A DNA stretch of 64,000 nucleotides from Paramecium pentaurelia (GCA_905183005.1 CAJJDO010000140.1:68144-132143), one strand, 5' to 3'. Shown: positions 24,184-36,271, counted from the stretch's first letter. The notes: a model not told the origin generated them from the sequence alone. Made by a program: numbers and translations.

Positions 24184-24245
24184 TAAAATAATTTAAAATT
24201 GAATTTGTTTTAGCATCATAAATATTAAAAAATTGATATATTAAT

Positions 24246-25163
24246 ATGACAGAGAATACTACAGTAACAAATGTTAATTGGGCAGATTTCTCAGATGATG
24301 AAGATTAAGTTTAACCTATTGTTGAGAAAACTTCAGAATAAGAAATTAAGCCAACTGTTCAATCATTGGAATAAAATAAGGAGTTCAAGAAATAAACAAA
24401 AAAGCCATATCACAAAATAATAAACCAGAATGGGTTAAGTTAAAAGAGTTATAAAAGAAATAAGCAGAAAAATATAAAAAGAGTAATAAGCAGCATTAGA
24501 GGCAAGAAGAATTAAACCAAGTGTAATGATGCATTTAAATTCTGAGAAAAAAAATTTTTAAGGTCTAATGTATAATAGTGATGATGAAAATGAATAATAA
24601 GAACAATAGATAATATAAGAGGAAACTACAACCTAATAAACATTAGAATAATAAGCTGAGTAAAAAAAAGAATAAGTAGAATAATATGAAAGTATTTTAT
24701 TGTTGTTAATACAAAGTATTTAAATAAAAACAGTAATAGGTAGATAAATAGTAATAACCAAAAAAGTAATAATAAAAAAAGAAAGAGACAGAAGATATAG
24801 ATGCAATTTTAAATGAATTAGGTTTTACTTAAAAAGAAGATGTTAAAGTAGAAGGAGTTTAAGATAAAAAAAAGAAAAAAGAAAAATTAAAATAAAGATT
24901 TAATACATACAGAAAAATAATCAGAATAACCTTAATAGTAATAATAATTAGTCTTATAATAAACTGATTAAAAAAATAACCATGATAAGGTTGACATAAA
25001 AAAGGTTTTAGCAGAAAAGGCAAAAAAAAATTAAATTGGCACTTATTAAGTTGATAAAGTATAATCAAAGAAATATTATAGGATTTAGAGAGAGTAAAAC
25101 AAGAAATTGAAAAGAGAAACTAAAAATCGAAAAAAAAACAAGAAATAAGATTTAGATCTTTGA
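24246..25163 (+). pseudogene. Gln/Lys-rich protein gene with apparent frameshifts
   Basis: Starts MTENTTVTNVNWADFSDDED. The reading then jumps frame twice within about 110 bp, each time near a run of A: to NKPEWVKLKELQKKQAEKYK, then to AALEARRIKPSVMMHLNSEK and GLMYNSDDENEQQEQQ. Further on come TEDIDAILNELGFTQKEDV and DKVDIKKVLAEKAKK, again with frame changes. No GT-AG introns explain the first two jumps. Either the gene is decaying or homopolymers were misread. The acidic N-terminus and basic body suggest a nucleic-acid or ribosome-associated protein; this is inference. Confidence 0.45.
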
Positions 25164-25232
25164 TGGGGTTATATACATATATATACATTAAAACATATTT
25201 ATATTTTATTGTTTAATTAACGAATAATTGTA

Positions 25233-25690
25233 ATGCATTTAGAGAAACATGCTAAAGCTCTTATAGATTACTAATATAGTTCAGATGATGATGATATTGT
25301 AGATTATAAAAAGAAAGCTATAAAATATAGAAATGATTTTAATGAAATAGATGAATAAGTTCGAAGATTGAAAAAAGAAAACTCACATAATGTAATTTAT
25401 ATTATGAAATATAGAAATAAACAATAACTGAATTATTAGCAGATTTAGAAGTACATTAAAAAAGAATTATTTTGTTAGAGTAGGAACTATTTAATTAAAA
25501 GAAATTAGCATAAGATTCACAAGATCAATTAAAGAGAGCAAAATTGTAGAAATAAGAGGATAGAATTTTAAGGGAATAGAAAAAATTTCAAGAGAAATTT
25601 GCTTTGTAAACAAATGATGCTCTTGAAAAATTAAGATAACATTTTGATTAAACCTTATAACAACTTACACCTAAACCTGAAAACAGATGA
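25233..25690 (+). CDS. Short coiled-coil protein
   Basis: 144 residues, one 23-nt intron (25392-25414). After an acidic patch (SSDDDDIVDYKKK) the rest is a single Leu/Glu/Gln coiled coil (RRLKKENSHNKQTITELLAD to ALEKLRQHFDQTLQQL). No known family. Stops 26 bp before the stop of the convergent S-H-F repeat gene. Confidence 0.7.
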
Positions 25691-25716
25691 ATGTAGTTCT
25701 ATTTAAATATATTATA

Positions 25717-27278
25717 TCATGATAATTCAAAATGATTTTTTCTTAAATTATTAGCTTATTATTAATTTAATACACTAGGTTTTCCATCTAAAGGTCTATG
25801 TATATCATGTGTTTATGATATTAAATCTACATTATTTTGTCCTAATGTAAAATGATGTGATCTATCTCAATCAAATAAATACTTTAGATTATTACTAGTA
25901 TGAGAATCTAATTAATTAGGATATCCTTATTATTAATTAAGAGATTCCATTTATTTTGTTGTCATAAACGTATTTCTACCATTATAATCATTAAATCCAA
26001 AATGAGATGATCTTAAATCCTTCAAAACCTTTTCAGATAATTGAGCAGCCTTTCCAGAAGGATTTTTGAAACTTAAACATATCATGAAAATAAATAAATA
26101 TACTTAGATTGTGTCTCCGATTAATATAGTATATTCTCAGTACCAACTTTGAAATTAGATCCTCTGTCCATCTATGAATCACGAGGTTAAGAATTTGACA
26201 ATTTTTGAGGAGGTTTCATTGTACTTGTGTAATAAGTTTAAGTTTTCTGATTCATAAATCTTGGATCTCCTATTGTAAAATGACTTCCTTGAAGTGCTGA
26301 TGTATTATTTTCAAAGTTGACTTTATTTTCTGAATAAGGTCTATAATGAGACATAGTTTCTGATGAATAAGGTTGATTATCTTTACCTAAAATGAAATGA
26401 GTTGCTAATATGAAATTCATTTTGGGTTACCTCTCAAATTATATCTATTCTCTTCAGAAAAAGGATTTGATTATATTTCTTATCTCTAAAAATATTCTTA
26501 ATTTATTGTTTGATAATCAGGATTAACTGTTCCTAAATTAAAATGTGTTGATTAAAATCCTGGTTTAAAAGAAGCAGAAGGTCCTCCTTCTTTTTTATTA
26601 TAATATTCTTGTTAGGCAGTAATCATAGGAAGTTTCTAATTGGTTTAAATAGAGTTAATACTTCTTTTCCAAGAAATATATTTGAAACTCTTAATTATCT
26701 TGCTTTTTCAACTAAATCTTATTTTAGTTCTAATTATTGAGGTTAATATTGTTCAAAGTAATTAGTTTACATCATTTTATGAGAGGTTTCTGCAAAATTG
26801 TGATGATGAGATATCATCTTATTCTTTTGAACTCATAATATTAAAATAAGTGTACTTTCTTATTCATTTTATAAACCTGGCTATAATGGTTTTTCATTAT
26901 AAGTTGCTCTATTTACAGAGACTTTACGAACTTCTTAATGACCAAGTACAAAATGGTTAGTTCTTAAATCATTTTTCTATTCTTAATTTAAAGTAGCAGG
27001 TTCTCCAGTTTACTTTCCCTAAAAATCAGTTTTAAAAATGGTATTATATGATGCTTTAATCTTATTTTACATTATAATTACGTTTAGATTCTCCCAAATG
27101 AAAATGAACTCCTTTCAAATTTAATTTATCACCAACTCCATTTATTTGATTATTTGCTTAATCTCCTTAAAAATTCATTTTCATAATTGATGTAAATTGA
27201 TTCTCTAAGGGAATTCTAAAATCATTTACTTTAATCTGTCTATCCTAATTGAAAATGAGTACTCCTTAACTGTTGCAT
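25717..27278 (-). CDS. S-H-F repeat protein, probably ciliary
   Basis: About 487 residues with introns of 25, 28, 24 and 21 nt identified; others may exist. The protein is built of repeats centred on a motif like S/N-H-F-x-L/I-G followed 5-20 residues later by Y: STHFQLGQTDQ, VHFHLGESKPSY, TNHFVLGHQEV, GSHFTIGDPRF, ATHFILGKDNQPYSS, SHHFTLGQNN. Repeats of this style occur in sperm-tail and axonemal proteins that line microtubules, so a microtubule-bound role in cilia is a reasonable inference. The start MQQLRSTHFQLG leads straight into the first repeat. I could not name the family with certainty. Confidence 0.65.
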
Positions 27279-27479
27279 TTATATAAATTATAATATTCAT
27301 TTATTTTTGGAATCCTTTATTCATTGACTATAATTTGAGATTGTTTAATAATTTAAGTAAATAAAACAAGAATTCTATTAATTTAAATGGAGTTATATTT
27401 ATAATATATATATATATATATTTGAAAAGTAATTCTAGTTATATAAGTTCTTAATTGTGTTAATCAAATAAATTAATAC

Positions 27480-27776
27480 TCATTATTTTATTGGATCATT
27501 CATACTATGTTAAGGTTATGCTTTAAAACGATATCTTCCATTAGGCATTAATTTTCCTGATATCAAATGATTTTCTAAGAATTCTCGAGCTTCTTCTCCA
27601 AAAAATATATGATTTTATATTTTGATTTAATCAGTCTCATTTGCATTTTCTTTTATTTTATTTCGACATTCAATTCTTACTCTATGAAACATTTCTGGAT
27701 CTCCATTAAAAGTTTTCATCATAGTTTTAAGCATCCTTCTATAAAAAAGCAAAGTCCCTTTATAAATATTACTCAT
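27480..27776 (-). CDS. LYR-motif assembly factor, LYRM7/Mzm1-like
   Basis: 98 residues, no intron. MSNIYKGTLLFYRRMLKTMM carries a variant LYR (F-Y-R) near the N-terminus, followed by TFNGDPEMFHRVRIECRNK, then a helix with ANETDQIKIQNHIFFGEEAR and FLENHLISGK. This matches the Complex1_LYR family and most closely LYRM7/Mzm1, the matrix chaperone that helps insert the Rieske Fe-S protein into respiratory complex III. It is divergent from the OTU gene with 66 bp between starts. Confidence 0.75.
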
Positions 27777-27842
27777 TAAATTAATTAATAAAGAATTATG
27801 TAAAAAAAGAAAAACAAGTAAAAATATGAAAAACATTAGTAA
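27777..27842. promoter_or_regulatory. 66-bp shared divergent promoter region
   Basis: The only sequence between the LYRM7-like start (minus) and the OTU start (plus), so both core promoters must lie within it or in the coding starts. It is A-rich on the plus strand. Confidence 0.5.
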
Positions 27843-28856
27843 ATGATGAAGGATAAATAATAATAAAGATAAACAAAAAAGTAATTAAAAAGATAGAGAG
27901 GATAAGCTCGTTCACTTAAAGGTATGATAAATATAACATTATCATTATAGGATATGCTAAACATTTTTAAGAGTTTTAAGATGAAATGAATTAATTAGGA
28001 CTATAAATTAGAGATGTTGAAGGAGATGGAAATTGTCTTTTTAGATCAATAGCAGATGTATTACATGGAGATGAAAAATATCATAAATAATTAAGAAGAT
28101 TAGCAGTTTAAACAATGTAAGAGAATTAAGAATTCTTTGCACTTTTTATTGAAGATGATATGACATTTGATTAATATTTGAAAGAGATGTCATCTGATGG
28201 TGAATGGGGTGGTAATTTGGAATTGTAAGCTTTGTCTTAAGCTTTGGATGTGAATTTTTTTATTCACATGAAAGGGAGACCATGTATGATTATCAAATCA
28301 ATGACTGATGAAAGACCTTTAAATGAAGTAAAGTGTTGATTAATAGCAATATTAGAAAGATTCACTTCATTTAGCTTATCATTTAATAGAAAATGTTGCT
28401 GAACATTATAGTTCTGTAAGAATGTTAGGAGATGATAGTAATAAAAGAGCAGAACCAATCCCATTAGATATTTTTGAAGGATTATTGGATACATTTTAAT
28501 AAGCTCCTTTAGGAAATGAAGATAACTATGAATAATATGATGATTTAGAGTAATTTGAAGATCCTGAAGAAAGAGAATATTTTTAGACCTTAAAAGAATA
28601 AGAAGAAGCTGAAAAGGCTGCAAAAGAGGCTTTGAGAAAAGCAGAACTTCAAAATTATTAATTAAAATAAAAAAAAAATAAGAAATGTAATTGTGGATCA
28701 AATAAAACATATAAAGACTGTTGTATGAATATTGATATAGAGAAAGCAGAGAAATAGAAATAACCAAAACAGCAATAATAATAGCAATAATAATAATAAT
28801 AATAATAATAATCTTAGTCAGAAGCACCTATGAAAAAATAAGCTGTGTTTATATGA
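27843..28856 (+). CDS. OTU-family deubiquitinase with SEC-C motif (OTUD3-like)
   Basis: 318 residues; introns 27922-27950 and 28328-28355. The OTU domain has DVEGDGNCLFRSIADVLHGD with the catalytic Asp and Cys (Cys about residue 55), WGGNLELQALSQALDVNFF, and the catalytic His in VAEHYSSVR (about residue 169). After an acidic coiled linker comes a SEC-C zinc motif, KCNCGSNKTYKDCC (about residue 263), then a poly-Gln tract coded by TAA repeats. OTUs cut ubiquitin chains. An OTU core followed by a SEC-C tail also occurs in plant OTUs. All catalytic residues are present. Confidence 0.9.
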
Positions 28857-28881
28857 TATTTTTTGGCTATTCATACTATTC

Positions 28882-29172
28882 ATGAATTATTATAAAAAAA
28901 ATATAGCTGTAAAAAATGATGAACATATATCTCTACCTCGAATTTATAATTACAGATCATTAAGTTTAAATAAAGAGATTACAAGCTCTTCTGAAGTTAA
29001 CAATAAAAGGTACTTTTCTTTCATTAATTCAAATCAAATATCATCAGATAGATATTAATAGAAACCTTAACATATGAGAAATATACAAAGAAAAAACTAG
29101 ATGTTAAAAATACAATTAAAAAGGGTATCTAAATTATATAAAGTAGGTTTCACCACCTCGTTTGTAGTATGA
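28882..29172 (+). CDS. Small hypothetical protein
   Basis: 96 residues, MNYYKKNIAVKNDEHISLPR to ...GFTTSFVV. Polar and basic (QHMRNIQRKNQMLKIQLKR), no motif. It follows the OTU stop by 25 bp. A 22-nt segment near the end (GTATCTAAA...AAGTAG) could be an intron, which would change the C-terminus. It could also be part of the OTU 3' flank. Confidence 0.4.
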
Positions 29173-29244
29173 AACTTTAGAAGAGATATATTTTATTAGA
29201 TACAAAAAAATAACATGATCTTTATTAATTTTTTGATATTTTAT

Positions 29245-30263
29245 TCACTTCTTCTTTTTACTTTTCTTCTTCTTCTTTGGTTTTCTCTTCTTTGTTAATG
29301 ATTTTAATTTATCAGTAAGTGGTTTGGATATTTAATCTGAAATTTCAATAAAGAAAATGGATTTATTTTTTTCTATTAAAGGAATTATTTTAGTGGCATC
29401 TAAATGTAATTTATATTTATGTATATATACCCTCATCACTAAGTAAATTAAATTTAAGATCATAATATCCAAGTGTTTTATTTAATTCGAAAGTAGAAAG
29501 TATTTTATTTATTAAGGTTTAATCACTTGGATCAGAATGAAATTGATTATCTGCTAACTTAATTCTTTCTAGGGTATTATTAATTTCTAATGCTCTAAAT
29601 AATTCATATGCTCCTTCATTTTTTAAACGATTTCCACTTAATTTTAATTTATACAACTTGCTATTAACATTAGCTAATATATCCTATAGGTATCTTGCCC
29701 CATCAGCTTCTATGCCACAATAATTCAATGCCAAACTTTCTAAAGTGTTATTCATAGCTAATCCTTTAGTCAACTCAGCCAAACCTTCTGAACCTATTTA
29801 ATTGTGATCCAATTTCAGTTTTACTAATTTACTTTCACATTTTGGATGTAGAATATCTGATAAGAATTTGCATCCTACTATATAAATGCTTATTACCTAA
29901 AACACCAATTTAATTATCCAAAAGATCTAATACTTCAAGCAATCGTACTTTATCTATATATAAGCATATTGTTCTGACACCTTCATCTTAACATTTAACT
30001 CTCCATAATCTTAATTATTTTAAATGTTTATAGCCAATTTCAGTAAATGATTCCATCATTGCTCTAACACCAACAGGTCCCATTTCTTCCCACAGTTTTA
30101 CATTTTATAAATGTTCTCCTTCTGAACATACAGCTTCTAATCTTTCCTTAAATATTTTGCAGAGAGGAACTCCATTAATTTCACATCGTTTCCGATATAA
30201 TTTATTTAATTATTCTGTTGAGAAATCCTCTACTTGATCTCCCTTTTTCTTTTTATCTCCCAT
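29245..30263 (-). CDS. Leucine-rich-repeat protein (RNase-inhibitor type)
   Basis: 321 residues, introns of 22 and 31 nt, spliced length in whole codons. Start MGDKKKKGDQVEDFSTEQLN. Repeats of about 28 residues with the x-L-x-x-L-x-L-x-x-N/C-x-I core run from about residue 80 to 260: HLKQLRLWRVKCQDEG, LLEVLDLLDNQIG, LVKLKLDHNQIGSEG, LESLALNYCGIEADG, LYKLKLSGNRLKNEG. The tail is almost pure lysine. These ciliate LRR proteins are usually binding scaffolds; partner unknown. Confidence 0.85.
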
Positions 30264-30934
30264 TTAATATAAATATTAATACTAAATTTTCTATTATAAT
30301 TTTCTGGATTCTTTTAAGATTTCAATTTGAGAGTATTTCAATTTTAAATTTAAAGAATTTTTACATTTATTAGAGCATATATATATTTAATGACTTTTGA
30401 TAAAATAAGATTACATAAGGGATATATTAATAATATTAATTCAATAAAAGAATTTATATGAATTATAAATTAATACTTATTAGAGAATACTTAGTTTTAT
30501 GATAATAGAATGATATTGGCAATATATATATACATTTAATTTATTAATAAATAAGATTTTTGTAAATAAAAAATAAATTGAATTTATTCTTAATCTACAT
30601 GATCTATCGTATAAGTGATATAGATATAATTCAAATTAATTTAATTTTAATGGGTTCTAAAAATATACAAAATTATTTTTGTATAATGATTATAAGCATT
30701 TAGTTTAAGAATAAATTAGGTTTTAAAAGGATTTATGATATTTAAGAATTTATTTTATTAATAATATTATTTAATTTAATAAAGAAAATCATATAAAATG
30801 ATTTGAATTTTAGTTATTAATTTTTTTTAAAGAATTCTATAGTATTAAAAATTTTATTGAATGAAGGAATAAATTTGTATAGAATGAAATTTATGCAATT
30901 CATGATGTTTAATTGAATAATTGTTAAATAAATA
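30264..30934. other. Intergenic, AT-rich
   Basis: Divergent region between the LRR gene and the transporter. A frame of 88 codons (30652-30915, MGSKNIQNYFCIMII...) exists, but its composition is that of random AT-rich sequence, so no gene is called. Confidence 0.45.
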
Positions 30935-32441
30935 ATGGAAATTAAGTATAAATGGATATATTCTCTAATTCTTAGCACTAATGTCCTTATAAATTTAGAT
31001 CATGGAATCATTCCTGCAGGTATATAGATGATATAATTTAAATAGCAACTAAATAGATTGAGACATCATTAGATTTAAGTGCTGAGGAATTGGGATACTT
31101 AGGGTCACTAGTTTATGCTGGTATTTCATTGGTAGGATTATTTGGTGGGAAGCTATTTCTACATTTTAATGCAAAGTTAATAGTTTCAATTAGTTATTTT
31201 GGAATGTTGGGTTCTTTGTTAATGTTTCCTCAACATTATAAAAGCAGTTGGTTGTTTTATTTAAGTAGATTTTTAACTGGTTGTGCATAAGTAAGAATAG
31301 GAGATATATTGATTAGGCACCTATGATGATTTATTTTCCAGTATGGGTAGACAACTTTGGAGGAGAATCTAAGACAATTTGGTTAACAATATTATAAGGA
31401 GTGATTCCTTTGGGTATATTTGTTGGATACGTATTATCAAGTGTAATTTCAAGTATATGGAATTGGCAATTAGCATTTTATGCTTAAGTTGCATTGTTGA
31501 TTCCATGTGCAATTAGTTTTATTTTTTTTGTAAGAACAAAAGATTTCGAAATAAAGAGAGCTAGAAGGAGTAAATTAGATAAAAAGTCAGTAAACCCTGA
31601 TGATTTAGGATCTTCAATGTTAAGTGTAGGGTCTCATAAATCATATTGGCATATGATGGGAGAATTATATTCTATAAAATTATGGTTATGCTGTACAATA
31701 GTGATCAGCATATTATATTTTATAGTTACAGGTATATAATTTTGGATGACTGATTATATGATAACAGAGATGCATCAAAATTAGAAAACAGTTAATATAG
31801 TTTTTGCAGTAGTTTCAATTACAGCACCTGTTTTTGGTTGTATTACAGGAGGATTAATAGCTTAAAAATTAGGAGGTTATGAAAGAACTAAATCACTTTA
31901 TATATGTGTAATATACTGTTTTATTTGTTGTTTGAGTGCTGTTCCAGTTCCATTTACAGATGTATTTTGGTTTGGTGCATTATGTGTTTGGTTTTTATTA
32001 TTTTTTGGTGGAGCAATAGTTCCACCATTAATTGGAATTATGCTTTCATCAGTTCCTAAACATTTGAAAGCATTTGCAAATTCAAATACTACAATGTTTT
32101 AAAATTTATTTGGATTTTTACCTGCACCTTCTATTTATGGATTTCTCATGGAAAGATATAGTGCAAAAGTAGCTGTTTTTGCATTGATGTATTATTCTTT
32201 TGCTGGATTATTATTTATGTTGATTGCAGTTTACTTTAAGAAATAAGAAATAAATAATAGAAAGAACAATCCTAATGCAATTATAAATAGAACAGAATCA
32301 GTTCTTGAAGATTAAGAAAATTTCAATATTACAGATAGAGTACTTTAATATGGTGATATGCCATTGAGTGTTTCATTGGCTCAACATATTGATGATTAAA
32401 TACCAAATTATGAATATGAAGGCAATAAAGAATAAGAATGA
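30935..32441 (+). CDS. Major facilitator transporter, Spinster-like
   Basis: 484 residues, introns 31020-31045 and 31291-31316. About twelve hydrophobic segments are visible (e.g. GYLGSLVYAGISLVGLFGGK, GVIPLGIFVGYVLSSVIS, LCVWFLLFFGGAIVPPLIGI) with the N-terminal DHGIIPA and a conserved-loop region after helix 4 (APMMIYFPVWVDNFGGES). The arrangement fits the Spinster/SPNS branch of MFS carriers, which move lipids such as lysophospholipids or sphingosine phosphate from lysosomes or cells. Substrate cannot be read from sequence. A cytosolic tail of about 55 polar residues ends the protein. Confidence 0.8.
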
Positions 32442-32507
32442 GAATTGTCATTTTGAATACCTTATCTCATATATATTTCATTAATATATTTTATACAATT
32501 TATTTTA

Positions 32508-33082
32508 ATGTCTGCAGATAGTCCACAAGTTTTCATTGTTGGTAAAATAGCTGGGGCCACAAATTTTAATAATTCTTCTATTTATGTCAAGTATTTCTTC
32601 AGAGTAGGAGATCATTGGAAAAAGATTTCAGGATAAGAAGAAGGGGAAACATTTTAATCTTCATCTTAACATTCAAAATTTGTACCACTTGAACATCCTA
32701 TTGATCTTAATTATGTGACTAAAGCTGTTAGAGGATGGCCAAAATTACTAGTGGAAGTCTGGGAAGTTGATGATCATGGAAGAAATTCACTTGGAGGTTA
32801 TGGTCTCAGTTCTCTTCCCATAGAACCTGGAGAATATTAATTTGATATTCGTAATTAATTTATATATCTTTAGCATGTTGGAGACCAGAAGCTAGTTTCT
32901 TTGATAAACTTATTGGAGCTTATCCTGAATTAGTTCATAGAGATCTATTATTTTCAGGAGAAAGTAGATTTGGTTTTAAAGTTGAATCAACTGGAAATAT
33001 CCATATTGAATTGGCTATAATAACAAAAGATTTTCATTTACATGGAGTCTAAATTTCTAATAGAAATTATTTGAATTAATGA
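32508..33082 (+). CDS. B9D2: B9 domain protein B9D2 (transition zone)
   Basis: 183 residues, one 23-nt intron (32851-32873). The protein is essentially one B9 (C2-like) domain: VFIVGKIAGATNF, RGWPKLLVEVWEVDDHGRNS, GGYGLSSLPIEPG, then CWRPEASFFDKLIGAYPEL, FKVESTGNIHIELAIITKDF and LHGVQIS. The Trp-Arg-Pro and the terminal NF/DF-xxxGV features place it with B9D2 (MKSR-2). B9D2 with B9D1 and MKS1 forms part of the ciliary gate at the base of cilia. The gene follows the transporter by 66 bp on the same strand. Confidence 0.9.
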
Positions 33083-33105
33083 TTTATATATATATTCAAC
33101 CTTTT

Positions 33106-34953
33106 TCACTCTAATACCTTATTCAAATTATAATAAGCAATTTTTAGATTTCTTTCTTATCCTAAAATTGCCTAAAACACTTGATCATCCTTTAATTTTT
33201 ACTCATCACCTTCTTTCTTTCTTGTTTCCAAATAATCAATAGATTATTGTAAATCTTTTTAATATTGTTTTAATAAAGGTTTCCATTTTTATTCAAATAT
33301 ATTATGTAGATCTACTTTTTTCAAATTCTATTTAATTTATAAAAATCTTTACCAACTATTATATTAATAGTGTTGCTGAATCATATAATAACACTTTAGC
33401 ATCAATATTTCCTGTCTCTTTCTTAAATATTGCTTATATCAATATATCATAATTTTTTATTAAAATTTTATTGTCTAATTGTGAATAAGAACTCTTTATA
33501 TTATTTACTAAATATGATAACAAAACATAATTTTGAGATTTATTTATACATTATTCTAGTATTCTTGTCCAAACTTCAGGAATGAATGAAGATTATGCTT
33601 ATTTCCATGCTGAAATATAAGGCTATTCATCAACTAATCCAGATCCTGCTTTTTCCATTATTAACATTATTATTATATCAAAGGGAGTAATAAAATGATT
33701 AGCTGTTTTCAATTTTATTGAAACATCTCGTAAATTTAAATACTTCACTATTAATTCTATTAATTTGCTCTAAATATCACATTTCAAAACTGTTAATTTT
33801 TTTTATTCATATAAAACTCCAATTAAGATTTTCAATTTATAATCAACTGTTAATATTGATTCCAAACTATTAGATGTTAATAATTCTTTTGTTAAATAAC
33901 AAATAAATGCAGGAGTGTATGTTTATTCATTTGAATAATGTTAATATTATTATGGTAATTCTTGATCAAATTAAATGCTAAATCTTATCCAATTTATATA
34001 ATTTTCTATTATCTCCAATTTATTATCATGAATATCATAAATCATTTAATTTGTTTATGTTAGTAAAGTCTAAATAACATCTGGATCTAATTAAGAATCT
34101 TTCATTGATTACTCAATCTCTAAAATTCCTTAAAGTAGATCTGATAAGAATAATAAAATATAATGTTTCACAATTAATTTAGGATCTTCAGGTTTTCTAC
34201 TTAATTAATTATCAAAATAATCGTATTTGGTATCAATACTATATAATTCACGTATAGCTATAGATTAAGTCTTAATTTCAGGAAATTTCTTTATTGAATC
34301 AAATATTCTTTTGAAAAATTAAACAGTCCAATTTTGAAAATTGTTCATATACAATTTAGTGAACTTATTATCTTCATTCAAATCATTTTGAATTTGTTAT
34401 TATTTATATTTCAAATATTTTTGTAATCCTTCATTTATAACAATTAATATAACAGGAAATATAACTGCTAAATGAATTTCCCTTTTCTCTATTTTTGGAA
34501 GTATTTATACAAATATTTCTAAAAGAACAAATTTCTTTTCAATTGTTTTTTATTATCTTAATATACTAATAAATATATCAATAGTAATTTTTACTCATTT
34601 AAAAAGAGAATAAGAACTTTATGATTTTCAGAATGATATACACGTTTAATGATATATAAACCTAATAGATTTGCATCTGTATTATCCTTTTAAAATAGTA
34701 TCTTATCCCAACTTAATTAATATAATAGTTAATAAACTCCTCTATTTGATAAATAAAGTGCAAATTTAATGAATAATTCAACATTAGAATTGAAACATAA
34801 ATCATCAATTTTATCTATTTATTAATTTACTTAAAGAATTTATTCAGAAGTTAATGTGCTTTTCTTTTATATTTTTGTAGTTAAAGTTTATAACTATTCT
34901 ACAAATTATTCTTCTGTAATTTCCTTTTTATTGAATTATTCAAAAAACTCCAT
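33106..34953 (-). CDS. Large all-helical protein, unknown
   Basis: 597 residues with two introns (29 and 25 nt), start MEFFEQFNKKEITEEQFVEQ, end ...LKIAYYNLNKVLE. It is helical throughout and leucine-rich with regular spacing (LLFLSDLLQGILEIEQSMKD, NNIKSSYSQLDNKILIKNYD), suggestive of an alpha-solenoid, without membrane spans. No family was recognised. It ends 23 bp from the B9D2 stop and starts 27 bp after the next minus-strand gene ends. Confidence 0.75.
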
Positions 34954-34980
34954 TAATTTATTATAATTAAATCAAATTTA

Positions 34981-36271
34981 TCAAATAGCTGGATTACGAT
35001 GCAAATATGGCAAAGTATTAGGATCTCGAGGCATTTTTTCATTTTTAATAACTGAAATAACAGGTCCTGGTATAGATTACTCTTGTAAAGTTTTCTTAGC
35101 TTCTCTTTCCAATATTTTTCGAATAGATGAATTAGAATGTACATTAGATATATTCTATTAATAATAAATTTATTTTACTTTATATTGATTAAGGATCTCA
35201 TCAGCAACATGTTTTGCAATTCGATCCTCTAATGATGCCTTTTGTTCTCCATTTGTAGTTGTCTTCTCCCAATCTTATTTACCTTATTCAATTAATTCTT
35301 ATCTTTTTCTTAATTAATTTATTGAATCTAATCAATTGAATTTTTACTTTAAGTTTTTTCAGAGTGTACAGATCTAGCGTCATCATTTTTTCCTAGAGAC
35401 TGACTAATTTTATCATAAATATCAAGTTCTCTTTATTCTTATTTCTTTTCCCCTTATTCTAATTTCTCTTTCCAATTTCCTTCTTTCTTTATATCAGAGA
35501 CTCTTTATTATAATGCTTTTAACATCACATTTACCTTTTTTATTCAAATAAATACTATACTTCTAAATCATTAATATAAGAATCATAATCTAAATTCTCA
35601 ACAAAATTTAGTAACTCATCTTCCTCTTATTTAATATGTTCTTCCTCTTCCTTTTAATATTATGAAATGAATAACTTCTTTTGTCATAGCCCAGACTGGT
35701 TTGGTTTTGTATCTCTTCTTCTGATCTCCTTACTTTATATCCAATTTATTATCAGTTTTGACTTCTTATTGTTTAATGGTATCTCTCTCTTCTAATTTCT
35801 TTAGGTTTTCGGCAGTCAATTACACTCTTGAAATTAAGATAACAGCCTCACGTTTTGCTTTTAGGACCATCATCTTGTAACTCTTTCTTGATGATATCGT
35901 TTATTTATTTGTATTCTTCCTTCATTTTCTTTGTAATCTCTCTATCTTTCTTGGCTAATTCTCTAACTCTTTCAAATTTTTCATCTTCACGAACTTATTA
36001 TTCCTCTTTCGCATGTTTTTTAAGTTAATTTTGTAATTTGAATTCTTCCAACCATTTCTTATGTCTTTCTAAAACCGGATTCATGGGAGCTGGTAATACT
36101 TTTGTTTCTTCATATTTTTTTGTTAACCCCCATTAATCATAAGGTTAAACTCTAGAACAGAAAGGTCTGATTGGTTATTTTATAGTAATACTTTTCTTTG
36201 ATTATCATCACATTTTCATTTGGTCTATTGCATAGCATCACTCCCTTGAAGTTATTTATTGGAACGTCCAT
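34981..36271 (-). CDS. Coiled-coil protein, cilia-associated type
   Basis: 381 residues after removing six introns (20-26 nt), with total length in whole codons. The N-terminus has a compact conserved-looking block, NNFKGVMLCNRPNEN, then PFCSRVQPYDQWGLTK and VLPAPMNPVLERHKKWL. Charged coiled coils follow. A second block EDELLNFVENLDYDSYINDL, then QRVSDIKKEGNWKEKL, resembles motifs of coiled-coil proteins found only in ciliated organisms. It ends with IPGPVISVIKNEKMP and LPYLHRNPAI. The ciliary link is inference from pattern memory. One intron is only 20 nt. Confidence 0.65.

Noticed and set aside
30652..30915. 88-codon plus-strand ORF MGSKNIQNYFCIMII... before the transporter gene.
   Set aside because: Composition is that of random AT-rich DNA (Ile/Leu/Asn/Lys/Phe only), no motif, no intron, in a normal promoter position.
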